NCBI GenBank assembly: GCA_009667805.1
Contig: CM019067.1
Coordinates: forward strand, 242,207,721-242,271,720
Direction of reading: 5' to 3'
Source of the DNA: Leptobrachium leishanense
Lineage: Eukaryota; Chordata; Amphibia; Anura; Megophryidae
Length of the DNA: 64,000 nucleotides
Shown here piece after piece: positions 54,011 to 64,000 of this stretch. The notes below the pieces were generated by a model. It searched no databases. It was not told the origin of the DNA and saw only the letters and a list, made by a program, of their open reading frames with translations. Position 1 is the first letter of the stretch. Every line of letters starts with the position of its first letter. Position numbers and translations under genes: made by a program.

Positions 54011-54664
54011 ATAAATGTGGATATCTACCTAAAACGATATTATAAACACATTAGCCGAAAAATACAGCACCATATTTCAACACTAAAGCAGTCACTGACT
54101 CACAACACCTTCCAATCATAAGTGACAAAGAGTTAAAATGGGGTATGCCGATAGCATAAAAATGAGATGTGATAGAGCAAATCTGAGATCAGGTTTGGAA
54201 TCTGCACCTGAAATTAATCTGAAACGGCTGCAAAAGTTTTTTCGTGGTTTTTTTTGACCAGTGTAATCGTCTACGCCTATCCAATGTTCTAAGATTTATT
54301 TATTTGCAAAGTATTTTACCAGGAAGGATACATTGAGATTTCTCTAGTTTTCAAGTATGATAGTGGCACTGCTCATGTATACAGTGAACCATGCTGCGGC
54401 CATTACTCATATGCTCATTCCCCGTGCCAGGAGCAAGTTCAGTGTTTGTTATTCAGCAAACAAATTATTATCACTCTCTTTTTTAAAACTTCAATATATA
54501 GCTATATAGTTTACGTTATAAAATGTAGAAAAATAATTTTGCACCCTGTAAATAATATTAAAATTTACGCGGCCTTTTATGTTTAAAGCATTCTGCCAAG
54601 ACACCATTGTCGCCACTTGTTAATGATATATTTTGAATCTTCCAAGTCCTCTAAAATTATATAT
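54011..54664. other. C7orf25 intron, SINE-tail fragment only
   Basis: AAGTATTTTACCAGGAAGGATACATTGAGA-type sequence at 54309-54340 is a SINE tail in inverse orientation. The rest is unassigned A/T-rich DNA. Confidence 0.4.
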
Positions 54665-56078
54665 ATTCTGCAACTGACTATTTCCATAATTGTTTAGCTG
54701 ATTTTATTTTTTGATTCATCAAATAAAAAAAATACTTTTTTGTTTTAAAGAACATTTTATGTAAAAAAACTAGGGATGCACCATACCGATACTAGTATCG
54801 GTATCGGGGCCGATATTGCTGTTTGCACGATACATCCCGCCGATACCGGAAGCCGGCGCTGGGCCTGCTTGCCGGTATCCACGGGGCTGGGGAAGCTGGC
54901 CGCGTGCATGAAAAGCACGCGGCCAGCATTCCCCTCCGGCGCGCCAAATACTCACCCTTCCTGAAGTTCCGGTCTCTGGGCAGTGATGCGGTCACGTGGC
55001 CGCCGGGCGCATCTGTGACGCTGCCTCCAGCCGAGAGGCCGCGTCACATGCACGCGGCCAGCTTTCCCAGCGTTCGAGCTGGGGGCCAATCCATGAGACC
55101 TGGGGGGCCAATCCATGAGACCTGGGGGGCCAATCCATGAGAGCTGCGGTCAATCTCATATAAATTTTTATATGAGATCTGTTCCTATTGGAAAGCGTCA
55201 CATGACATTAAATAAAAGTATCGGTACTCGGTATCGGTGAGTACTTTTAAAAAGTATCGGTACTCGTACTCGGTCTTAAAAAAGTGGTATCGGTGCATCC
55301 CTAAAAAAAACAAATTCCCTCAATGCCCCCCTCTCCTTTGCATACTGTACATAACTTTCGTACGTACATGCTCAAGTGGCATACTTTTCGCACACAGGGT
55401 ACACGAGCACCTGGACAGTCATGGATTGATGCTTCGTACACCGCTTAAGCCCATGTCTACTTTCTCCCCAAAGGAACACTGCTACGAGCGCTCAGACATG
55501 ATGTCAGCATGAAAGCAGGGTGAGAAGGTGGCGCACTCCAGGCAGCCGGACTACTTTAATAAGCTAAAGTGTCCGGGTGCGTAGAGTGTCCATTTACAAT
55601 AATTATATGAACAAACTGAGCGTGAGGAGGGTCTGGAGGTGGGAGGGAGTTTGGGAAAAAGACAGGACCTCAGTGTGGGAGGGAGTTTGTGGGAAGAGAC
55701 CACACCAAAGGGAGAGAATTTCAGCTCCACACCAAAGAGGGGGTGACGGGCAGGTTTGGGTGGTGGCACAGGACTCCAGCATCAAGGTTAAAACACCAGC
55801 GGTACAGTACCCACACTCAGTAGCAGTATCCCAGGGGATGTGCTATAGCGTTGCTACAGTTGTAAACCGAATAAAAACAAACTGCTTATGTGTGACATAA
55901 CCCTAGAACTAAATCATACAGAGTATAGCAACAGCACGTGTTCTCCAATCGGCTCCGAAGTAAGAGTCTGAAGTTATAACATTTAACTCCGTCGGACCGT
56001 GTGAGCTGTACACAAATTGATTAATCGATAATGAAAATGGTTGACAACTATTTTATCAATTTAGTTGTTTCAGCCCCA
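54665..56078. mobile_element. hAT-like element, TAGGGCTGAAAC family, inverted copy
   Basis: The right end TTTAGTTGTTTCAGCCCCA complements the family terminus, and the left shows CTGCAACTGACTATTTCC and TTGATTCATCAAAT. The interior CACCAAAGAGGGGGTGACGG-type and CACAGGACTCCAGC sequence matches 8880 inverted. It is interrupted by the TAGGGATGCACC element at 54771-55303. Confidence 0.65.
54763..55311. mobile_element. Nested hAT-like element, TAGGGATGCACC family
   Basis: The element is 54771-55303 (533 bp) with perfect 8-bp duplications AAAAAAAC at 54763-54770 and 55304-55311. It includes the hairpin GGCCGCGTGC...GCACGCGGCC and about three units of GGGGGCCAATCCATGAGACC at 55079-55147. It inserted into the older hAT-like element. 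Confidence 0.9.
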
Positions 56079-56325
56079 GATATATCATTTTGTCCAACAA
56101 TAACACATGACTACAAATATCGTTTAAAAGGACACTCTTCACATCTTGCCACCACCTTCCCCTGCCTTCACATCTTGCCACACCTTCCCCCATCTAGAGA
56201 GATTGCTAGGTGAGAAGAGTTTCCTTCACGCTATCCAGTGTCCCCAGCAGCCAGGATTTTTGAATTTCCTGGCTGTTAGTGACCGGTGACATAAGCAGTG
56301 ATCGCGGTAGTAATCGGGCTGAGGG

Positions 56326-56475
56326 GCAGCTGATTATTATTGGCACCAACACATTCCGCAGCGCTGTACAAGGTGCAATGGAAAAAAACAAGACAAGGAG
56401 GCGGGTCAGTATTGCTGCCAACAGATACAGGAGGACATGAGGGCCCTATTCCCGTGGGAACTTGCAATCTAGATG
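56326..56475. repeat. Second copy of the GCAGCGCTGTACA repeat
   Basis: GGCACCAACACATTCCGCAG followed by CGCTGTACAAGG and, further on, GGAACTTGCAATCTAG parallels 12605-12800. Confidence 0.55.
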
Positions 56476-57083
56476 GGTGCGAAACAGGAGGGGAGATGGA
56501 TGGATCGGATATGCGAACTAGGGAACTTGTGCATGCAAAGTCCCTTTGCCGTGCGCAATTTGTGGTTCTTAAGCAACAGAAGTGGAGTATGAACACAAAT
56601 TGCGTGGAAAAGCTTCAGGGACCTCCGGTCCAAAGACTAACAGCATCACGTGGTGAAGAACTAAAGGTGAGTAAATCCTCATTCAATAAAAAGATAATTT
56701 GGTTGAGGCTGTCAGCAGCTTCTGCCCAATTATTTAAGGGTTTAAAAAGGAAAGCTTTTTTTAAGTGTCCATTTAAACATGATCAATATGAGCTCGGCAC
56801 ACTGGGTTGAAAAGGCTCAGTGGCGAAAGAGTTATTTTGTTTGTCTTTTTGGCTTGATATTCTTGTAAAGGCTATTGATAATGAATTCCAGAGGCTTTGG
56901 CATGTTCATCCCTCAGTGCCTACATCACACACATACCCGTTTTGATTAGTGGTATATGTATAGAATGTGCAATGTTTATTCTTTTATTGACTTGCGCGTT
57001 GTAGGGATCACTTAGCTTTGTGCATGTATCCAATGTGTGTTTTATTGGACACATATATTAAAGTGTCGGTTTCCCCCCCTCAG
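56476..57083. other. C7orf25 intron end, unassigned
   Basis: No repeat recognised. It ends with the acceptor TTTCCCCCCCTCAG at 57070-57083. Confidence 0.4.
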
Positions 57084-57088
57084 ATATA

Positions 57089-57133
57089 ATGCTGGAATCA
57101 TGTCGTTCCAAACTATGCTTTGTGATCGCATAG
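57089..57133 (+). promoter_or_regulatory. Short upstream ORF overlapping the C7orf25 start
   Basis: An ATG at 57089, 11 bases before the main ATG and in another frame, opens a 14-codon frame ending TAG at 57131-57133. It has A at -3. If the exon begins at 57084 it is in the mature 5' UTR and could lower initiation at the main start. Confidence 0.5.
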
Positions 57134-58371
57134 CTATCGCCAAAGAATTGATCAAACGGGCCGAAGCCTTATCCAGATCTCGAGCAAGAGGCGTAGAAGG
57201 CGGCGCTAAGCTTTGCAGCAAACTAAATGCCGAACTGAAATTCTTACAGAAGGTGGAGGCTGGAAAGGTGGTGATCAAAGAGTCCCACCTCAGAAGCACC
57301 AACCTCACGCACTTACAAGCCATCATTGAGTCTGCGGAGAGCCTGGACGACGTGGTCAGCGTTCTCCATGTCTTCGGTTACAATGACCAGTTTGGGGAAA
57401 AGCAAACTCTAGTAGTGGATGTGGTAGCTAATGGCGGGCACACCTGGGTGAAGGCCATTGGGAGGAAGGCTGAAGCTTTGCACAACATATGGTTAGGCAG
57501 GGGGCAATATGGAGACAAGAGTATTATTAAACAAGCAGAGGATTATGTAGAAGCCAGCCGTCAGCAACCTGTGCAGTACAGCAGTCCTCATATCATATTT
57601 GCCTTCTACAATAGCGTTTCCAGCCCAATGGCTGAAAAGTTGAAAGAGATGAGCGTCTCTGTGCGAGGTGACATTGTCGCTGTCAACACCTTGCAGGAAG
57701 ATCCGTTGGAGGAAAATTTCTCAAGTGGAAGCGAATCTGACGAAGACAGCTCATATGAGTTTCTCCATGTGGGCAGGGTAGACAGAGAAAACGTAGTAGC
57801 CAGCGTGGCTTTCCCAACAGAGATCAAGGTTGAAGTCTGCAACAGGGTTAACTTGGACATCACTACATTAATAACCTATGTGTCTTCTCTCAGCCATGGT
57901 GGGTGTCACCTGGTTTTCAAGCAGCAGGTTTTGACAGAGCAAGCAGCACAGGAAAGGGAAGCGAAGGTGCTGCCTTTGCTGGACGCATTCATGGAGGGAA
58001 AGGAGTTGTTTGCCTGTGAATGTGCCGTGAATGATTTTCAGTCCATTCTCGATACCTTGGGCGGACAAGGAGAGCGGAATAGAGCTGCGGCTCTTCTACA
58101 GAGAGTTACCGTGGTGCCAGATCAGCCTTCAGAACGTGCCTTAAAACTTGCCATCAGCTCGAAGATCAACCAGCGTTCGATCACCATTTTCGGTACAGGG
58201 GACACTTTGAAAGCCATCACAATGACTGCCAATAGCGGCTTTGTAAGGGCAGCAGGTAATCAGGGCGTGAAGTTTAGCGTGTTTATTCATCAACCACGGG
58301 CACTAACAGAGAGTAAAGAGCCGACCGCTTCCATTCTACCAAAGAATTGTCCATCATCTGATCTTCAATGA
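57100..58371 (+). CDS. C7orf25: UPF0415 family protein, C7orf25 homologue, single coding exon
   Basis: A 423-residue protein closely matching the vertebrate C7orf25 family over its whole length; human is about 421. Recognised stretches include [19 protein letters not shown] (about 10-28), [20 protein letters not shown] (about 107-126), [59 protein letters not shown] and [18 protein letters not shown] Ser/Asp/Glu-rich linker at about 204-222 separates N- and C-terminal halves; the latter is the DUF1308 region. Molecular function is not established. I start at the ATG after the acceptor at 57083, in context ATCATGT, because the open frame further upstream reads through intron and splice site. 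Order and strand relative to PSMA2 and MRPL32 match human. No frameshift seen. Confidence 0.95.
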   Translation: MSFQTMLCDRIAIAKELIKRAEALSRSRARGVEGGAKLCSKLNAELKFLQKVEAGKVVIKESHLRSTNLTHLQAIIESAESLDDVVSVLHVFGYNDQFGEKQTLVVDVVANGGHTWVKAIGRKAEALHNIWLGRGQYGDKSIIKQAEDYVEASRQQPVQYSSPHIIFAFYNSVSSPMAEKLKEMSVSVRGDIVAVNTLQEDPLEENFSSGSESDEDSSYEFLHVGRVDRENVVASVAFPTEIKVEVCNRVNLDITTLITYVSSLSHGGCHLVFKQQVLTEQAAQEREAKVLPLLDAFMEGKELFACECAVNDFQSILDTLGGQGERNRAAALLQRVTVVPDQPSERALKLAISSKINQRSITIFGTGDTLKAITMTANSGFVRAAGNQGVKFSVFIHQPRALTESKEPTASILPKNCPSSDLQ

Positions 58372-58506
58372 CTTTATATGAAATTTATTATAATGCTGCT
58401 GGGCCATATGCATATACATTTTTATTTTGTTATCCAATTGCAAATGTTTACCAAGAAAGTAATGAAATGGCAACTGTCACGTTACTTTATATTTCTTTCT
58501 GCAAAG

Positions 58507-58516
58507 AATAAATAAA
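58507..58516 (+). promoter_or_regulatory. C7orf25 polyadenylation signals
   Basis: Overlapping AATAAATAAA gives two AATAAA hexamers 135-145 bases beyond the stop. Confidence 0.65.
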
Positions 58517-58734
58517 TGTTCATTGAAGGAATGCAGTGTAAAATTGTATTCTTAAAGGGTTTCTTTTTTTATTTTCCCATTTATATGAACCTTTTCTTTA
58601 TTCTATTGGTGTCAATGCTGTCCGACCGTTTATAGGGGAAATACATTCACAATGTAACCAACTGAATGTATGATGACATGTCATGAAGTAGCATTAATGT
58701 ATTGAAGGCTAAAAAAAAATCCTTTTCCTTTGCT

Positions 58735-58990
58735 GTGGAGCTCTGATACGCTCATACACACCGCACATTACTGTGTCAGAGCTTCACAGCAATAAAATTC
58801 CTATTAATTTGCAGTGTTAGTTTCATTGCTATGGAGCCCTGTAATTAATGTGCTTTTGTATACACCATTCAGAGCTCCACAGCAGCAAAACGCATGCTCA
58901 TACACACTGCATATTATTGTGGGTTTTATTGCTGTGGAGCTCTGGTGGGTTCATACACCCTGCACATTACTGTGAGGTTTATTGTTGTGG
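58735..58990. repeat. TGTGGAGCTCTG repeat family, second locus
   Basis: Units such as TGCTGTGGAGCTCTGATACG and CCGCACATTACTGTG repeat imperfectly in both orientations. Same family as 29669-29930. It starts about 220 bp after the C7orf25 poly(A) signal. Confidence 0.6.
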
Positions 58991-59106
58991 AGTTATGATT
59001 CCTGAACTAGCGCTGAATATAGGTTGAAATTTTATTTTTTGCAAGTGACCCACAAGAGAAAAGACAACTTGTCCAGTAACCCCCCCCCCCCAAGCCTTTG
59101 TATTTT

Positions 59107-59415
59107 TAAGGCCTGTGTTAGACGAGCACACTAGGTGCGCCCTACTGGCGTGCCTCCCGTCGCGATGTTTTGACGGGGCTGGCCACACGCTGTAGTGTGT
59201 GCACGAATTGCAGACAAGCTGAAAGCCTCCCTGTCGAAACGCTATGACGCGCATTCGGGGCTGCAAAGCGCAATCCTCCGTAGTAGGATCGAGCCTTGCA
59301 GCGCTGAGCTCAAAAACTGCCCTCAGGGAGGTGGCCACACGGGCGTCACATTAGAAGGAACGTCCACTCTCACGTTCGTTCCGCTCTGAAAAACACTCGT
59401 CTGACCTCGACCTAA
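59107..59415. mobile_element. PIF/Harbinger-type MITE, GTGTCAGACGAGCG subfamily
   Basis: The element 59110-59412 starts GGCCTGTGTTAGACGAGC and ends CACTCGTCTGACCTCGACC, with perfect TAA duplications. Interior GGATCGAGCCTTGCAGCGCT matches 16684-17000. Confidence 0.8.
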
Positions 59416-59754
59416 GACTGCTGTCGCTATATAGAAAGTAGCCATAGCTATAGGGATTTTTTTTTTTCGTGGCAAAGGTACGGCCATCTAGTGATAAGAA
59501 CATGACATCACATTTTTGGAATGTCACACCTAAACAATATAATGGTATAGAAACATTCTAAATACAGGATAATTAATAGAACGTATACACTACATTTGCT
59601 GTCTGATGTTAGGAATGCCTGAGAGCAGGTATACATATTGTAGAGTCTATGAAAAATAGAAAAAAACATTAATCCGATGTACGGGATGGCTCAGCAGTAC
59701 CAAGGAAAATAATAGAAAATTAGACAAATGTCATATCACAATCAAGGTTTAAAC

Positions 59755-59880
59755 CAGTAGTCCACAACCATGACCTTCCATTTACTTTTTGTGTGGAATT
59801 ACAACTCCCATGATGCTTAGCCATTCATTGGTTAAGCATCACTGGAAATGTAGTTCCAAAGTTGCTGATCCATCGTTTTA
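59755..59880. mobile_element. Short hAT-like MITE
   Basis: TAGTCCACAACCATGACC, ACAACTCCCATGATGCTTAG and AATGTAGTTCCAAAGTTGCT give the family foldback. Confidence 0.55.
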
Positions 59881-59911
59881 AACCTTTTGGTTTTAAGGTA
59901 CGCGGTTCCTC

Positions 59912-60058
59912 TACTCCAGGGAAGTCCAAAATCTGCCACCCACCCCCCAGATGTCCATGAACTACATCTCCATGCTTCTCCATCCATCTAATGCAGTCAG
60001 ATTCCTGGGAGTTGTAGTTCAGGAACATCTGGGGGGGCCGGAGTTGGGACATCCCTGC
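59912..60058. mobile_element. Short hAT-like MITE (CAGGGAAGTCCAAAA type)
   Basis: CAGGGAAGTCCAAAATCTGC pairs with GCCGGAGTTGGGACATCCCTG. The interior has GAACTACATCTCCATG and GGGAGTTGTAGTTCAGGAAC. Confidence 0.7.
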
Positions 60059-60915
60059 TTTACCCAATTGGTGTCTTTCATCTTGAGTTTATTTGCTCTA
60101 TTCTTCCCTCAATTCCGATATACACGCAGTTATTTGAAATTTAGGTTGACATGAGATGGGGCTGGTAAATCAATCATTCTAATGGTAGATTTTCGTGCTG
60201 GGAAGCGTTTTTGCAATCTCTGGGTCGCCTCATCCGCATACAGCAACCTGCAAGAAAACGTCAAGTTTATAGACCGCAGGATATATATTTATTTTATGGT
60301 TTGTGATCACCAAGTGGACGGGGCTAACATTGACACACACCAAAAATGGAGATTTTAAAAAAGCTGCACATTTTCATTCCTACGGTCTATACTCTCCGGT
60401 TTAGCAGTTGTGCCATAGAGCTAGGTCTGCACCGGGTAGTGAGGGTTGGAGCCCAGGGTGTGAGAACAAAGGATCCAGGTCAAGGCACTGATTTATACAC
60501 TCAGAACGATCGATATCAAGGAGCACAGCAAACGTGTTAACTGGATACTTGGATGAGACAGGAGGATGGCAGGATTACAGGCTAGGCACAGACAGGAAGG
60601 GGACTTTCAGTGTGGTAAGGATGTCATTGACCGTGTGCATGCCAACAGGAAACCATGCAAGGGCATCGAACCATGGGAGTGGACACCCTTGGTGTCAAAA
60701 TCTGTGGTGCTCTCAAGGGCTGCATAGGGTTTCTGGAATGGAAAACTGGAAGCAAAAGAGCTGAGATGTAGATCAGGCTCAAACACAAGATCTCTTGCCT
60801 TCCTTGTGTGTCTGTGAGCTGGATTCCTGACAAGTAGGTACCTGTTTATCCTTTCATATTATTTTTGGATATCATCTTTGTTCAAACCGGTGTTACATTT
60901 CACTCAGTTGTTGAT
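60059..60915. other. Intergenic, unassigned
   Basis: No conserved ORF. Parts near 60530-60620 (GGCAGGATTACAGGCTAGGC) weakly resemble 46620-46790. No repeat ends found. Confidence 0.35.
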
Positions 60916-60921
60916 CTGAAC

Positions 60922-61180
60922 CAGGGTTGCTCAATGTTGACCCTCCAGAATAGGGACAGCTCTCCCAGATGTTTCTGAGCTACAAATTGGCATGATTCTC
61001 TGGCTACCTACTGCCTTGAAAGAATTCTGGGAATTGTAGGCATCAACATCTGGGGGGCCGTGAGTTTGACAGCCCTTCTTGAGAGCGTTTGGAACTACAT
61101 TTCCCACAAGACTCTTGACTGTGTATCATGGGAGATGTAGTTCCCAAATATCTTGAGGGCCCAGGTTGAGCACCCCACTG
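60922..61180. mobile_element. Two adjacent short hAT-like MITEs
   Basis: First: CAGGGTTGCTCAATGTTGACC to about 61078, with GGAATTGTAGGCATCAACAT. Second: about 61085-61175, GGAACTACATTTCCCACAAG pairing with CATGGGAGATGTAGTTCCCA and GGCCCAGGTTGAGCACCCC. They may be one composite element. Confidence 0.55.
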
Positions 61181-61379
61181 ATCTGCTCATTTTAGGTTTT
61201 GATACCACCCTCTTTACTTTAGTCGTTTGACCTTTTGGGGATTGATTTCAGCGTAGCCTGTCATACTGGGCAAGGGTGGTCCTATCCAAGGGTTTACTGT
61301 ACAGTTTAGTCTGTAATCTCTCTTACTCGTTCAGAATGATATCCCGAGATGCAATCACCCTGAATTGTATAGCATTAGA

Positions 61380-61520
61380 ACAGGGATCTCAAACTCTGGT
61401 CCCCCAGATTTTTATGGGATACAATTCCTACAATTCTTTGAATGCAATAAATAGCCAGTAAATCATTGGAGGGATTAGATAAGAAACAACTGCAAGATCA
61501 GAGGTTGAGATCCCTACATT
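61380..61520. mobile_element. Short hAT-like MITE (CAGGGATCTCAAACTC type)
   Basis: CAGGGATCTCAAACTCTGGT pairs with AGAGGTTGAGATCCCTAC. The inside has ACAATTCCTACAATTC. Confidence 0.7.
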
Positions 61521-62012
61521 AATGCATCCATTCAGAAACAAAAAAAAATACGTTTAAAGGGACATGCATGCTTTGTGTGCTAGTGTGCTTTTAAAATTGT
61601 GCATTGCCCTATGACCTGAATGTCATTCAGCAGACATAAAACCAAGTAAATGCTATTTTTTTCATATTTACAGTGGCAAGAAAAAGTATGTGAACCCTTT
61701 TGAGATTACGTGGAGTTTTGCATGAATTGGTCATAAAATGTGCTCTGATCTTCATCTAAGTCACAACAATTTGAAAAACACAGTCTGCTTAAAATAATAC
61801 AACACAAACATATGTTTTCATGTTTTTATTGAACAGAACATGTAAATATTCACAGTGCAGGGTGGAAAAACTATGTGAACCTTTTGGATTTAATAACTGG
61901 TTGACCCTCCTTTTGGCAGCAATAACCTCAACCAAACGTTTCCTGTAGTTGCAGATCAGACCTGCACAACGATCTGGAGTAGTTTTGGACCACTCCTCTT
62001 CACAAAACTGTT

Positions 62013-63646
<1,634 letters not shown>

Positions 63647-64000
63647 TAGGGATGCACCGATACCACTTTTTTAAGACCGAGTACGAGTACCGATACATTT
63701 TAAAAGTACTCACCGATACCGAGTACCGATACTTTTATTTAATGTCATGTGACGCTTTCCAATAGGAACAGACCTCATATAAAAATTTGAGATTGACCGC
63801 AGCTCACATGGATTTGCCCACAGGTCTCATGGATTTGCCCCCAGGTCTCATGGATTTGCCCCCAGGTCTCATGGATTTGCCCCCAGGTCTCATGGATTTG
63901 CCCCCAGGTCTCATGGATTTGCCCCCAGGTCTCATGGATTTGCCCCCAGGTCTCATGGATATGCCCCCAGGTCTCATGGATTTGCCCCCAGGTCTCATGG
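63647..64000. mobile_element. hAT-like element, TAGGGATGCACC family, cut by the window end
   Basis: It starts TAGGGATGCACCGATACC after AGTAGCAAC and continues with the family left half (TTTTTTAAGACCGAGTACG). It contains a minisatellite from 63807 that runs off the window. Confidence 0.85.
63807..64000. repeat. 21-bp minisatellite, at least nine units
   Basis: The unit, read on the minus strand, is GGGGGCAAATCCATGAGACC plus T. It is open in frame (MRPGGKS repeated) but is not a gene. It continues beyond the window. Confidence 0.9.

Noticed and set aside
57037..57099. 21-residue N-terminal extension of C7orf25
   Set aside because: It reads through a polypyrimidine tract and splice acceptor, and human C7orf25 begins at the position chosen.
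63804..63998. 64-codon frame of MRPGGKS repeats
   Set aside because: It is the 21-bp minisatellite of a hAT-like element.

Overview
The window is vertebrate nuclear DNA, most likely from a frog. It holds a conserved trio of genes in human chromosome 7p14 order: MRPL32 (minus strand, 3 coding exons, 4994-11408), PSMA2 (plus strand, 8 coding exons, 12071-32227) and C7orf25 (plus strand, one coding exon, 57100-58371). All exon junctions of PSMA2 and MRPL32 could be read from the sequence with GT/AG sites and consistent phases. They give proteins of 234 and 181 residues; human PSMA2 is also 234. The anuran assignment is an inference. It rests on the repeat types: TTAA MITEs starting TTAAAGG, a repeat containing AGCGCCAACATATTCCGCAG, a DIRS-like retrotransposon, Tc1-like elements and CR1/L2-like LINE ends.

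Layout. 1-4990: repeats downstream of MRPL32, including three back-to-back MITEs. 4994-11408: MRPL32 with a LINE fragment in intron 2 and a stack of DNA transposons in intron 1. 11409-12070: a CpG-rich shared promoter between MRPL32 and PSMA2. 12071-32227: PSMA2; its introns range from 77 bp to 5.8 kb and hold hAT-like elements, a 4.5-kb DIRS-like element (intron 2), a dead Tc1 element and a hammerhead-ribozyme-like motif (intron 6). 32228-49740: 17 kb of intergenic DNA with a SINE, MITEs, a LINE broken up by a solo LTR and a 2.2-kb giant inverted repeat, and a hAT-like element carrying a ~1-kb minisatellite. 49740-57083: probable C7orf25 promoter and noncoding first exon, then a repeat-rich intron. 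57084-58516: C7orf25 coding exon and 3' UTR. 58517-64000: MITE clusters and a Tc1 element interrupted by two later insertions.

Function. PSMA2 is a structural alpha subunit of the 20S proteasome. MRPL32 is a zinc-binding protein of the mitochondrial large ribosomal subunit. C7orf25 belongs to the uncharacterised UPF0415 family. The first two share a bidirectional promoter, and both start codons lie inside a YY1-like AAGATGGCG motif.

The most unusual signals are: (1) a hammerhead-like core in PSMA2 intron 6, with decayed tandem relatives near 37.1 kb; (2) nearly the same ~20-bp minisatellite unit inside two hAT-like families with different termini, expanded to very different sizes at each locus; (3) a 2.2-kb giant inverted repeat with LTR-like arms inside a LINE. 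Most long open frames in the window are minisatellite or transposon artefacts.
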